The notes: generated by a model not told the origin, from the letters alone. 64,000 nucleotides of DNA from Leishmania mexicana MHOM/GT/2001/U1103 (GCF_000234665.1 NC_018334.1:1178001-1242000), one strand, 5' to 3'; numbered from the stretch's first letter, positions 11,201 to 20,855 are shown. A program made the numbers and translations.

Positions 11201-12410
11201 GGGGCGGAGTAGCAGGGGCGGGAGGGTCGAAGAAGACCGAGTTGGGAGAGCCATCGAGATAGTTGTTGCAGTCATCCTCCTCGTGCCTCGTCGCAGAGCA
11301 TCCACTATCACTCCCTCTACTTGAGTTGGAGCCCTGCAAGCTGTTACTCGAAAGCGTGCGCAAGACGTGCAACGCATTGGTCATTTCCGTGCCCACATTG
11401 GTCTGCGGCATCGCCGCTGCCATCGAGGCGGAACAGTCGTGGCACTCCGCCAGGAAGGCTCTGCAGGGGCTGAAGAGTACGTCGGTCGGCTCGCCAGTCG
11501 TGAGAAACGCCGCATACAGCATAGACGGTGCTGTAGGGGCGAGTGGTATGGAGGTGGTAGCCGCGCCAGTATCAGCGGTATCACTGGCTAGTGATCCGTT
11601 GTACTCCACCGCCTCCAGCAAGGCAAGCGGCAGGGAGTGGGCAACTGCGCCGTTTTCCGCCACAAAGAGAATGTCCTTCTCCGTTATGCACAGGTACACG
11701 TGGCTCATGCAGATCCCTACGCGCCCGCCCAGGTCGCACCCCATCATCCTGCCATGAATGCAGGTGTACACCATGGCGCCGGCAAGCTGATGAAAAGCTA
11801 GCTGAAGGTAGAGCGGAAAGCTTGCCAGTCGAAGCCCAGTGCGCGGGTCGACCTCGCTGCGGAGGCCACCGTGAACGGGAAAGCGCAATCCCTCCCTGAC
11901 AAGCGTGTCAATAATCAGCGTGACGACGCTGTGCATAGCATTGTAGTAGTAGCACTGCAGTTTCCAGTCCTCCCGACCTCTCCCGAAGAAGCTCTCGTCA
12001 TCTGCGTTGCCGACGTACCTCTCCGAGTGCGACGATGCCTCTTGCCCTTCCACGCAGATGCCATTCGTAGGGTCGCTGGTTTGATACCTACCACTGAGTA
12101 GATTGGGAAGCCGCTGCAGCTCAGCCTCGCTTCCAGGGTCGCTGGTGTCCAGTCGCGAGTAGGCGACACCCGATATGGTCATAATCAGCAAGTCCCTCGC
12201 TTCGAAATTCAACGCGCGGTAGTTCATCTCATGGCTTGCCTCCATGCACTTGAGCATGATCGCGTAGACCCGCATGCGGTGCTTCCACTCCCACACCTTG
12301 GCTCCGCTGCCGCTCAGGTAGGCCATCCGCGTCGCCGGGTCAAAGCACAAAAAGCGCAAGGACAAGTTTTGAGCATACTTGGACTGCTTCTCAACGGGCG
12401 TGACGAGCAT
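11073..12410 (-). CDS. two-module PH-like protein, divergent member (445 aa as read)
   Basis: Member of the same family as the three large proteins at 28836-41687. The ATG at 12410 (MLVTPVEKQ) aligns with MFYTYAEKQ and MHYFFLEKQ in those proteins and is the first ATG after a predicted splice site near 12535. Upstream in-frame codons have no ATG. The first module includes LSLRFLCFDPATRMAYLS and ends with WKLQCYYYNAMHSVVTLII. The second begins with a degenerate hallmark, GLRSEVDPRTGL in place of GLPPYDPRNG (about residue 183), followed by VYLCITEKDILFV (about 240). The tail is Ser-rich. The last part of the frame is probably shifted. No catalytic motif or membrane span is visible; role unknown. 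Confidence 0.85.
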   Translation of the reverse strand: MLVTPVEKQSKYAQNLSLRFLCFDPATRMAYLSGSGAKVWEWKHRMRVYAIMLKCMEASHEMNYRALNFEARDLLIMTISGVAYSRLDTSDPGSEAELQRLPNLLSGRYQTSDPTNGICVEGQEASSHSERYVGNADDESFFGRGREDWKLQCYYYNAMHSVVTLIIDTLVREGLRFPVHGGLRSEVDPRTGLRLASFPLYLQLAFHQLAGAMVYTCIHGRMMGCDLGGRVGICMSHVYLCITEKDILFVAENGAVAHSLPLALLEAVEYNGSLASDTADTGAATTSIPLAPTAPSMLYAAFLTTGEPTDVLFSPCRAFLAECHDCSASMAAAMPQTNVGTEMTNALHVLRTLSSNSLQGSNSSRGSDSGCSATRHEEDDCNNYLDGSPNSVFFDPPAPATPPRSQMDFPLSLCQVRKVCRSTSMGLRQRMGGCSSGSHSLRLRN

Positions 12411-12534
12411 TGGTGTGTCGATGTTCTGTTCCGGAGAGCTGCTATGGTGTAGATGCCTCGCCGTGTGATACGTGCCTGTGAGGGAGCGGACGAGCGCGAT
12501 GGGAGACAAACACGTTCACCACACACGATCACTG

Positions 12535-12590
12535 CTGGTTCCACAGACGGTGTGGCGGAAAAAAAAAGAGGGGTGGGGTGAGGGCACAAG
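12535..12590 (-). promoter_or_regulatory. probable trans-splice signal of the 11073-12410 gene
   Basis: On the minus strand a C-rich stretch and nine Ts are followed by a first AG at about 12535. The first ATG after this AG is the chosen start at 12410, giving a leader of about 125 nt. Confidence 0.5.
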
Positions 12591-12610
12591 TCCGTCTGTG
12601 TTGGGCGCGT

Positions 12611-12649
12611 ACAGGTGTTGTATGTATGTATATATATATATACACCTGT
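12611..12649. repeat. inverted repeat with alternating AT core
   Basis: The arms acaggtgt (12611-12618) and acacctgt (12642-12649) are exact reverse complements. They flank a TGTA/TATA core that can also pair with itself, and a (TG)n run follows. The stretch could form a hairpin or cruciform. Confidence 0.7.
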
Positions 12650-13649
12650 TCGTGTGTGTGTGTGTGTGTGAGAAGAATGCACCGACGCAGCGCCACGCAG
12701 GGAATGATCGGCGAGCAAGCGGCCGGCGCGGTTATGGGCGCAGACACGGCGCCGGTGCTGGCGTTTTTGTTCCCTTTGTTTTCTCTTGTTATCAGACAAG
12801 AAGAGGGCGGTGGCGCACACGGTTCCGTGCGGCGAGTACATACACACCGAACCGATCCAAGCGACAAGCCGTGTAAGGAGAGTCGTCGCGTCGTGTCTCG
12901 CTTAGGCGTATTGCACAGCACTGAAAGGGTTTGAATAGAGGGGGGGGGTATGGGGTTAGGGATGCTTTCGTGTACCACAGCACGCCTGATACGAATTAAT
13001 GCAGATACCGTGGCACAAGGGGATGTTCAGAGCCCTGAGGGTGAGGTATGCGCGTGTCCGCTGCGATGTGTTGATGAACATCGTGAAGGAAAGATAGGGA
13101 GGTGCATGAAGAGGGAGCACACAGTAAGCAAGCGATAAGTGAGACAACCGGCGAGGTGCAGTTCCCACTCATACCTCGCTACCATTGTCACCAAGCGACA
13201 CCATATCGGTGTTGCCTGAGTGTGCACCTCACTGGCACAGTAGATGCGGCCCTCAATTCTTCGTGCGAGGTATGAAAGCCACAACAGCGCCTCGAATTGT
13301 GGATTTAGCGCACGGCGTGTGCAGCGCAAGATGCTCTCACCTGCTATCGGCCGAGTCCAGTGTTGGCGCGGAGAACGGTCCGCAGCTACGTACTCCAATG
13401 CTAAGTATTCTTCGTATGGAGGAAGTCAGCTGCACAGTTTGCAGGCGGCGGGAGGGGGAGGGGGGGGGCTTGTGTGTGTGCGTGTGTGTGTGTCGACACT
13501 CTCAAAGAAAGAGGCAGTCCATCGACAAGAGACAAAAAAGTACCAAGCCTAGCGAGCTGGAGAGCACTTCCCGCATGTGGGTATTCATCAGCGGATTCAA
13601 TGAAAAGGGTTCACACCCCGAGCGCACCATTGAATTCAACAGTCCTGTG

Positions 13650-14307
13650 GCACCGCATTACATTTTGTTTCTTGGGGGAGAGGGGAAGGCCGTGGCTCCG
13701 CTTGACCCTCCAAACCCCGAACGCCACGCCCTTGTCCTTCCAACGAGGTGCGCTGATGTCGACGTGTACCTTGGACGGCTCAGTTTATGCACAGTACATG
13801 GGACACACCATCGTCTCGTACTGCTAAACTACAGGCTCGAAGGTGCGGTCGCGCTCCTGTGTGTCGCGCTCGGCGCGCCAGGTCCGGCAGGTGTCCCGTC
13901 GTGTGCCCACGAGGATGAGGCAGCCTATCCCTTCTCACAGCTCCCCGTTTGTGAAGAGGAGAATGCTCTCGACAACGATGATGCGCTTCGGCGTCATTGT
14001 GATCGTGGTGCCAGAGCGGGTGCGGTGCACTTAGTTGTACTGGGGCAATCTCCACCCTCTTGCCCGCCTTCAGCTCGCAAAGGTGCGCCGTCCGCAGGTT
14101 GTGCTCGAGCGACTTGGGGTGATCGTAGTTGGTTTACAGGGGCTCACTCTCAGGGGTGTTCGACTTGTCCCTGTAGTAGAACTCTTCGCAAGAGATACCG
14201 ATGCGGGCGGGGCCGCAGTCCCCGATGAGCCCCGATACGATGCGCCTGCTCAGCGACGACTTGCCGGAACCCGCGGCACCGGAGATGGCGAGCACGGTAC
14301 ACACCAT
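13650..14307 (-). pseudogene. uridine kinase pseudogene
   Basis: Relic of a uridine kinase (pyrimidine salvage: uridine or cytidine plus ATP to the monophosphate). From the ATG at 14307 the frame gives a Walker A loop, GAAGSGKSSL, and then EEFYYRD, the family position for a catalytic acidic/Tyr segment. An in-frame TAA follows at 14136-14134. The same frame continues with NYDHPKSLEHNL and KAGKRVEI, both family landmarks. A frame change near 14040 then leads to TPKRIIVVESILLFTNGEL, the family's VVIVEGILLF strand, and later RAERDTQERDRTFEPVV, PMYCA and EPSKVHVDI. At least four further stops interrupt that frame. With several stops and a frameshift this is a true pseudogene, not one sequencing error. 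It lies between the ferredoxin array and a PH-like gene. Confidence 0.9.
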
Positions 14308-14715
14308 GGCTGTGACTATCTGTTAAAAGTAGCGATGCGTCCATGTATGCACTCTCCAGAGATCTGCACGTATGAAGGCGGGAGGAGCGGAGGCTGGATA
14401 ATGGCAGAGTAACATGGAGTTGTGACGACAACGCTGCTCACGTCCCCCTGCGAGTGGTAGAAACGATGATGGCTGCTTCAGAAGACGGATGCACTCCTTT
14501 GTGATGACACCGACGGAGATCGCATGAAGCAGAAGGCGAAGAATCCGCTTACACGTCGGAAGGCGCACCTTTTCTTCACGGCAACCAACTTCTCTTCCCC
14601 TTCCTACAGAGCTCAGCACCCCCCCCCTGTGAATAAGTAGCTGCGCAACGTCCGATGGGGGCACTCAACCACACACACGCGCGCGCCTGTCTCATCTTCC
14701 CCTTGAAAAGGGGCT
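14308..14715 (-). other. spacer between ferredoxin 1 and the uridine kinase relic
   Basis: No gene seen. It holds a C-run (about 14620-14628) and otherwise ordinary intergenic sequence. Confidence 0.6.
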
Positions 14716-15198
14716 TCAGTATCCCATTTGGTTCTCCATCTCGTTGGGAATCGTCACGGATATCTCGTCCAGCTCCGGCGCGATCTTTACCTGACACGAC
14801 AGCCTCGATGTCTTTGTGACCTTCGGAGCCAGGTCCAGCATGTCCATCTCGTCCTCACTCGGTGCGTCGAGGAGCTTCTGGTAGGACGCCTCCGTGAAGA
14901 TGACATGGCAGGTGCTGCACGCGCACGTCCCGTCGCACGCCGCTTCCATGTCCATCTTGGCCACATCGCGAATCACCTCCATCAAGGTGAGCCCCAGCGT
15001 GGCCTCAACCGTCTTCTCCGTCCCCTCCGTCTCGCTCTTGATGTGGACCTTCACCTTGCCTGGGGTGGTCGACGATGACGAAGAAGGAGGTAGCGAGGAG
15101 CACCAGCGGAGGGACGCGCCTAAAGAGGTGGTGAGGGGCACCGATGCGGCGGGGCGACGCGCAGAAAATGCCACCCTCGGTAGCGCGAAACGATGCAT
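14716..15198 (-). CDS. mitochondrial adrenodoxin-type [2Fe-2S] ferredoxin 1 (160 aa)
   Basis: Electron carrier of the adrenodoxin/Yah1 type, which passes electrons from ferredoxin reductase to iron-sulfur cluster assembly, heme A synthesis or P450 partners in mitochondria. The ATG at 15198 begins a basic, Ser/Arg-rich presequence of about 45 residues. The mature domain starts at TPGKVKVHI. Cluster ligands fit C-X5-C-X2-C...C: Cys88, Cys94, Cys97 and Cys135, the last in SRLSCQ. An extra Cys92 lies inside the cluster loop (CDGTCACSTC). The acidic partner-binding helix is present (SEDEMDMLDLAP). It is the last transcribed of four tandem paralogues. The longer upstream frame is in the intergenic spacer and is not used. 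Confidence 0.95.
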   Translation of the reverse strand: MHRFALPRVAFSARRPAASVPLTTSLGASLRWCSSLPPSSSSSTTPGKVKVHIKSETEGTEKTVEATLGLTLMEVIRDVAKMDMEAACDGTCACSTCHVIFTEASYQKLLDAPSEDEMDMLDLAPKVTKTSRLSCQVKIAPELDEISVTIPNEMENQMGY

Positions 15199-15895
15199 TC
15201 GGGAGTGTTTGTGCAGAGTTTCGTGAGAAGGCCGCTGACGTGAGCAGCGTTGGCACTGTATTAGCTTGTGTGGTTGGCTTTGACGGGTGTGACGGCTGCG
15301 GAGTGTGGCCCAGCCCCTGCGAAGCACTGGGGCAGATAGACGAGGGCGGTAAAGGGCGCGACCTTCATGGATCGCGTCGCTGATGAGATACAGCGAGAGA
15401 CACGCACACAGAGAGGGAGGAAGCAACCAGTGGATGGTGACGTGTGCGGGGCTTGGCTTGACCGTTTTCGTTTTCGTTCCCCGCGGGGAAACTCGCTCTT
15501 CTGTCCTGTGAAGCTCCCGATCGCCTCGAGAACCGAGTCGGGCGAGCGACAAAATGCATGGGCCACACCGAAGGTACGTCATGAGAGGTCTGCACTTCCC
15601 ACCCCCGTCTCCGCATCAGATTGAGAGCACACATGTAGGTGCTTGCTTATCATCCATCGAGATGCACTGCTGTTTGTGTGTGCGTCGCTCGGCGGTGCAG
15701 GTCCGCATTGAAGCACCGTAAGTGATGCTGTGGCAGTGTGCACGATGATAAAGGACAGCGCTCCAGCAACGCGAAGAAAGACAGAGTGGAGGCGAGGAGA
15801 AGGACACGCGTGAGAGCACTGGGTGTACCCTTAGCAGCTGAGCAAGTCTTCACGAGAGGCCTCCTCCCACTCCGCCCAATGCTGCCGCTCACCCA
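15199..15895 (-). other. spacer between ferredoxins 1 and 2
   Basis: About 700 bp without a supported gene. It carries leader sequence for ferredoxin 1 and the 3' region of ferredoxin 2. Open frames here are upstream, in-frame extensions without a suitable start. Confidence 0.6.
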
Positions 15896-16333
15896 TCACA
15901 TAAGTAGGTTCGTGACATTCTTTGGAAGCACCACCTCCAAGCCGTTCATCGACGGGGTGATGGTGATTTGACACGCGAGCCGGGAGGTGTCCTGGAGGTC
16001 GAGTGCTCTGTCGAGGGTGTCTTGTTCCCGCTCGGACGGACTCCCAAGCTTCTTGACGGATGCCTCGGAAAGATACACGTGACACGTCGAGCACTGCGCG
16101 CAGCCATCGCAGGCCCCATCCATCTCGAGCTTCGCCACGTCGCGAATCGCGTGCATCAGAGACATACCGACTGGCGCCTCGAAGTCGCACGTAGCGCCAT
16201 CCCGTGTCCTGACACAGACCTTCACCTTGCCAGGTATGCTGTACAATGCACGCGAGGTGCAAAGAGCACCGGCAAGGGCCATAGGTGACCTCAGCAAGAC
16301 GCCACTGGCGAGCAGCGGAGAATAATTCCTCAT
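15896..16333 (-). CDS. mitochondrial adrenodoxin-type [2Fe-2S] ferredoxin 2 (145 aa)
   Basis: Second ferredoxin of the array. The ATG at 16333 (MRNYSPLLASGVLLRS) begins a presequence ending near SRALYSIPGKVKV. Ligands are Cys75, Cys81, Cys84 and Cys121 with exact adrenodoxin spacing. An additional Cys78 lies in the cluster loop (CDGCAQCSTC), at a different position from the extra Cys in copies 1 and 4. The acidic interaction helix is EREQDTLDRALDL. The C-terminus is short (LPKNVTNLLM). Cluster binding looks intact. The difference in loop and tail suggests the copies are not redundant, which is inference. Confidence 0.95.
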   Translation of the reverse strand: MRNYSPLLASGVLLRSPMALAGALCTSRALYSIPGKVKVCVRTRDGATCDFEAPVGMSLMHAIRDVAKLEMDGACDGCAQCSTCHVYLSEASVKKLGSPSEREQDTLDRALDLQDTSRLACQITITPSMNGLEVVLPKNVTNLLM

Positions 16334-17107
16334 CGTAGCCGGGATCAATGGTCGTCTCAACCGCAGAACGTGGGTGGTGGGTGCACGACGCGCGCAAATT
16401 TCACGCTGTTCAGGAGTGGGGCGTAACGGGTATAAAGCGGCGTGCCGGCTCCTCCGCTGGAAACCCTGGGTGAGCCGTCCTTCTCGCGCAGTGATCGCAC
16501 GCAGAACGGAATGGAGAAGAAACAGTGAGACGAAAGAGGCGACAGTGGATGGCGAAGAGGGGTAGATGCAAGCCGACGCGGTACCCGGAGGCGTAGGCGA
16601 TGAGACCTGAGTGCCTCTGACATCCAGTGCACTCTTCGCATTTTGCAGAGGCTCGGAGTAGGACGACGCACACAAGCGCAAGAGTCCCCTTACCAATGTT
16701 GCCGCTGGCCAACGCATCGTCGCCACGCGGGCCGAGTTACCGTGTATGCGTGATGCCATTCCCTCGCACGCGTTGTCGGTGATCATGATGTGCTTTCCAT
16801 TTGTCGATGGTGGTGCTCCCTGTTGGCCAGTGCACAGTTAGTGCTGGGAAGACCGTCTCGTCGTTGTTCGACGCCAACGACGCCCTCGCTCTTGTAGCGA
16901 AGCACCCCGCTGAAACATCGAGAGGAGAATCACAAGCCCGTGAAGGCTATCAGAGCCACCAAACACATCCGCCACAGCATCCATACTATGCACACAAAAG
17001 AGGAGCACCGCTCGTCCAGACGACATACTCCGCGCTAAACTACAGATGGGGCGCTGTGGCCGCTTTCGTCGCACCAAACGCACACACGTTGCGGCCACTT
17101 CGTCCCT
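16334..17107 (-). other. spacer between ferredoxins 2 and 3
   Basis: About 770 bp with no supported gene. An in-frame upstream extension of ferredoxin 2 to 16786 contains no family-like sequence. Confidence 0.6.
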
Positions 17108-17533
17108 CTAGGAGCGGTCCATCTCGTATGAGGGCAGCTCCACCTCCAAGCCATCCAACTCGGGGGTCAGGTCCACCTGGCACGCAAGCCGGGACGTCTC
17201 CTCCACGTCCAGAGCCCTGGCTAGAACGTCCTCTTCCCCCTCGGAGGGTCCTTCCGTCTTTTTGAAGGACGCCGCCGAGAGTTTGACGTGACACGTGGCG
17301 CAGACCATTGCCCCGTTGCAGGCGCCCTCCACATCCATCTTCGAGACGTCACGGAGGGCCTGCATGAGAGAGATGCCCACTGGCACATACACGTGGCAGT
17401 GCGTGCCGTCTCGCTTCTTGACGCGCAACTCTACTTTACCTGGGGTGCTGCTGAGCGCACGCGAAGCACTGAGCGGCACCGACGCCAGCATGCAGCGCGG
17501 GAGTAGGTGGCCAACAGGAAACCTTCGGCGCAT
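17108..17533 (-). CDS. mitochondrial adrenodoxin-type [2Fe-2S] ferredoxin 3 (141 aa)
   Basis: Third ferredoxin. The ATG at 17533 starts a basic presequence (MRRRFPVGHLLPRCMLASVP) ending near SRALSSTPGKVEL. Ligands are Cys72, Cys78, Cys81 and Cys118, with loop CNGAMVCATC and no extra loop cysteine, so this copy is the most conventional. The interaction helix is acidic (SEGEEDVLARALDVEE). It shares the stretches SRAL-S-PGKV and SRLACQ with copy 2, suggesting these two are close duplicates. Confidence 0.95.
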   Translation of the reverse strand: MRRRFPVGHLLPRCMLASVPLSASRALSSTPGKVELRVKKRDGTHCHVYVPVGISLMQALRDVSKMDVEGACNGAMVCATCHVKLSAASFKKTEGPSEGEEDVLARALDVEETSRLACQVDLTPELDGLEVELPSYEMDRS

Positions 17534-18398
17534 CCTTGTTCACTGTGACGAGGTAAGTGTGATTGCGCGAAAGAAGGCATGACCACTCTGATGTTCAGAG
17601 GAGAAGCGGTGAGCAGTACACCAGCGCACAAGAGGCGAAGTCCACCAAAGACAACACCTGTGAGAGTGGGTGTTGTGTACGCCCTTCTCGGATGCGACAC
17701 GGAAGGTGATGAGCCGACAGACGCCTGTGCTCCTCCGTTCCTCTGCTCGTCTCCCTCGCTCGTGCGTGCGTCTCTGTCCCGAGACTGTGGCGTGCACGTC
17801 TAACGTTTTCGTGATAGGAGGCGACAAGCAGCATGCGTTCAACGACAGGAAAGGGGGCAAGGGAGACAGGAGGAGGAAGATGATAGACAAGGTCGGCAAC
17901 TCAGGGGCCTGGCGCTCAACGATGCATTGGACTGTCGGCTGTCGAGAAGAGATGCTGCCGGCGACGACAAAGGCGCTCCATCGTCTTGTGCTGATGACGG
18001 CCGCATCGCTATGCGAGGCTTCCTGTATATGTGTGCGTGTGTGTGTGTAAGCACCTCTCAGCTCAGCCGTTCGATAAAATGCGGGCCGGATCTCTGCAGG
18101 GAAGACGCGGGAAGGGGCGGCCATGGAGAATCCATTTACCAGCTGCGTAGAGGCAAGACGACATCGCGCAGTTGTCCTCTCCGCAAGGGCGTATGTTGCC
18201 CCATAAGTGGGACATGCTCCGTGCGCAGCATATGGAGTGGGTTTGCAAGCGCAGACACCCCTTTCCCCAAGGATGCGGTCAGCCCAACAAGTCCAGAGCC
18301 ACAACAAAGGGCACTGCATCGCATTCGCCCGTGCACCAAACTCTGCACGGACCAGAAATGCACACATTGGTCCTCTTCCGACTCCGTCGCTCATCGGC
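17534..18398 (-). other. spacer between ferredoxins 3 and 4
   Basis: About 865 bp. A long minus frame (17540-18694) crosses it but overlaps ferredoxin 4 in another frame and has Arg/Cys/Ser-rich, non-conserved composition. No gene supported. Confidence 0.6.
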
Positions 18399-18947
18399 TC
18401 ACTTCTTGGTGGAGCGTTGATAGGCAGCCTGCCATCGCACGTCCAGCGTGCTCTTTGGCAAGTCGATCTCAATTCCATTGAGCTCCTCTGACAACGTGAG
18501 CTGGCAGCTGAGCCGTGAGGCATCCGACACACCAGGCGCCTTATCAAGGCAGTCTTGTTCAACGTCCGTGACGGCACACAGTCTCTCCACCTTGGCCACC
18601 CACTCCGCAGAGTGAAGGAGAACATGGCAGGTGGAACACTGACAGGTGCCGTTGCAGGCCCCCGGCACCCCCACCGGGAGAGTGGTGTCGTCACGGATTG
18701 CCTCCATCAAGTTGTCGCCCTCATTGTACATACGTTCGTACGCGGTTCCGTCACGGTCGTGGATACGCACGAGAACCTTTCCAGGTGTCGCAGCGCGGAA
18801 GGACGTCGTTGAAGACACGGAGGGGGGAGTGGAGCCAGTTGCCGAGCTGCAGGAGGACCTGGACACTTTGATGGGTGTCATCGCACAACTGGGACTTCTG
18901 GGCGGCGGCACGGTCACAAGAGAAAAGCTGCGGCGACGGAGAAACAT
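18399..18947 (-). CDS. mitochondrial adrenodoxin-type [2Fe-2S] ferredoxin 4, divergent (182 aa)
   Basis: First transcribed and most divergent of the four. The ATG at 18947 (MFLRRRSFSLVTVPPP) gives a long basic/Ser-rich presequence of about 50 residues before TPGKVLVRI. Ligands are Cys98, Cys104, Cys107 and Cys148. The third-to-fourth spacing is 4 residues longer than in copy 2, and a short insertion (TLPVGVPG) precedes the first ligand. An extra Cys102 sits in the loop (CNGTCQCSTC), as in copy 1. Two more cysteines (124 and 133) lie in the region that in the other copies is an acidic helix. The C-terminal tail after LPKSTLDV is longer and basic. It may have a different partner, which is inference. 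Confidence 0.93.
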   Translation of the reverse strand: MFLRRRSFSLVTVPPPRSPSCAMTPIKVSRSSCSSATGSTPPSVSSTTSFRAATPGKVLVRIHDRDGTAYERMYNEGDNLMEAIRDDTTLPVGVPGACNGTCQCSTCHVLLHSAEWVAKVERLCAVTDVEQDCLDKAPGVSDASRLSCQLTLSEELNGIEIDLPKSTLDVRWQAAYQRSTKK

Positions 18948-20204
18948 GGAGCTGGAGAACCACAGGAAGAGATGTGCACCACACACGGTCGAGCAGAGTA
19001 AATACAAGTTGCCCTCGCAAGGGAGTCGACGAGCCGTCCGCTGACGCCAAGGCCGTAGTGACAACGAAGGATGGACACAGCAGATGATGAGAGTAGAGGT
19101 CCACAAGTGATGAGCACGAGAGCAAGGGAAGCGCGGATGATGATCATGGGCGAGAGGAGGAAGTCCTCCTCGCCTAACTTCGACGCCTCATACACGAGGG
19201 TCCGTTTTCTTGAGCCAGGGTGTTAGGAGGACGGAGATGAGCAACACGGCGAAAACCCTCAACACTACCGTTTGACACGGCACACACAGGCAGAGCACCC
19301 GTGCACATCCTTCGCTGAGCCTTAGGTGCGTGCAAGAGCAGCGCCTCTCACTCTCTCGCCGACTCCCTCAATTCTCTTCTTCTCCCTTTTCACGCCGAAC
19401 CACTTTGCATCGTCGTGGGAAGCAGAGGTCCACCGCCCCAACGCCTCTGTGAATGACCTTTACGCGTGACTGAGAGGCACACACGCACCGCAGGATAAAG
19501 CATGCACACTTAGCGGCAAAGGACGTAAAACATGAAACGCAAAACAAGTTTCCTTGCGCAATACAGCAGTAGACCGCAGCAGCAGGCGGCAGCAGGGGGA
19601 GCACCACAGCCGTCGACGCCCCCCCGACGTCCTCTCAAACCACACACCACTCCACCCTGTCTACATCATAAGCAGAAGACGAAACAATCCGCACACACAC
19701 GCTTCCATACATACATGCACAGAAAAACAAGGAAAGAAACTGTTTGCAAGAAAGCCGCAACGGGTTATCGGCAACAGTACCCCCCCCCTACGCACCGAGC
19801 TCATAGCGGCGGTAGACATGTACACGAATACACGAACACACACACACAGACGTATACCAATCCGCCAGCGGGGTGGAGGAGGCACAGTGGAAGGGTATAA
19901 AGAGGAGGGGGAGGGGGAGGAAAGGGGAGAGGTCAAAAAACGTCCTTTGACACACACACACACACACGCCGCAAGAGTACGTACGATGTGTCCTGCAGAC
20001 CCAGCCAGGAATACCTGGAGGAAGAAACATTTGGAACTTATTCATAAGTGCCCTCTATCACTTTCTTGACAAGTGGGGGGGGGGCGAAGCCCTTCATCGT
20101 TAGCGCCTGCATTCTGCAGACCAAACCTGCACGCACAAGGAGAGCTTACACAGCAGCAGCAGCGGCATCAACACAAGCGGAGATCGAGTTCTTGTTCCTC
20201 CTGT
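18948..20204 (-). other. intergenic region with simple repeats
   Basis: No gene seen. It carries (CA)n tracts (19836-19850, 19951-19968), a purine tract on the plus strand (19903-19927) that is a pyrimidine tract on the coding strand, and a G-run (20073-20082). Confidence 0.6.
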
Positions 20205-20580
20205 GCAACGTGTACGCTGTCCGCCATGCCCAAGGCGTTACCCGCACATCTACCCCTGGCCCTGCCACAGGCCCCGTCGCCTGGTGCGCAGCAGCCGTAG
20301 GCAGACGCGCTACAGCAGGGTGCCCCGACGCAGCCGTCTCAGCATGGCCCCTGTCTCAAGCCCTGCCCACACACACCGCCTCCCAGGCCGCCCACATCGG
20401 CAGCGAGGGCTCGCGCGATGGCCTCCCCACGTAATGGGGCATGGACGCTGCCACCGCCAGATGAGGCTCTGCACGGGCAGGGGTGTGGGGGGAGGGGGTG
20501 GTGAGGGGCTGCCTGGCCTCATAAGACAGAGTCACGGGCACCGGGCCCCGCGACACCGCGCACGGCGGTGGGTCCCCCCC
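20205..20580 (-). repeat. dispersed repeat copy A (about 376 bp), SIDER-like
   Basis: Nearly identical to 27709-28085 and 36915-37290, with scattered single-base differences (for example gtaatgg where the others have gtagtgg). This copy lacks the further 60 bp shared by B and C and diverges after a run of Cs. It lies about 275 bp past the stop codon of the 20856-23330 gene, so inside its likely 3' UTR. Size, dispersal and position fit a short degenerate retroposon (SIDER) of Leishmania; this is inference without a consensus comparison. Confidence 0.75.
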
Positions 20581-20855
20581 CCTTCACCAGCCATCAGAGA
20601 GTTCGGTGAGGAAAACGAGGAAAGAAGACGGAGAGGCGACGGAGTCACCACCGCCGTGGATCAGGGGAAGGGCGGTAGAGAACGGCGCCCGAGCACAACG
20701 CCCTCTGCCGTTTCGAGTCAGGGCACCATCGTTTATCAATCAGCCGCGCATCTATCCGCTGTGAGCAAAGGCATCACAAATGCACATTTCGACCTCCACG
20801 AACCCCTCTCCCGTTCAGTCGGAGGATGCGGACACAGCTGACTCGCTCGGCTCTC
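20581..20855 (-). other. 3' region of the EGF-like membrane protein gene 1
   Basis: Short stretch between the stop codon at 20856 and repeat copy A; no gene seen. Confidence 0.5.

Larger units (their letters stand above)
12411..13649 (-). other. intergenic region with hairpin and (TG)n tract
   Basis: No supported gene. It contains the predicted splice signal for the PH-like gene (12535-12590), an inverted repeat around an AT core (12611-12649), a (TG)n run (12651-12670) and G-runs near 12940 and 13450. A frame at 13027-13398 lacks an ATG and a recognisable motif. Confidence 0.6.

Noticed and set aside
11073..12509. Upstream start at 12509 for the PH-like protein
   Set aside because: The codon is TTG, and the ATG at 12410 aligns with the starts of the paralogues.
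13185..14228. Long plus-strand frame (347 codons)
   Set aside because: It is antisense to the uridine kinase relic, has a low-complexity start and resembles no family; all other genes are on the minus strand.
17540..18694. Long minus-strand frame overlapping ferredoxin 4
   Set aside because: It overlaps ferredoxin 4 in another frame, and its Arg/Cys/Ser-rich sequence is not conserved.
20203..20600. Plus-strand frame conserved in all three repeat copies
   Set aside because: Conservation is explained by the DNA repeat; the translation is Arg/Pro/His-rich, and base changes fall without codon preference.
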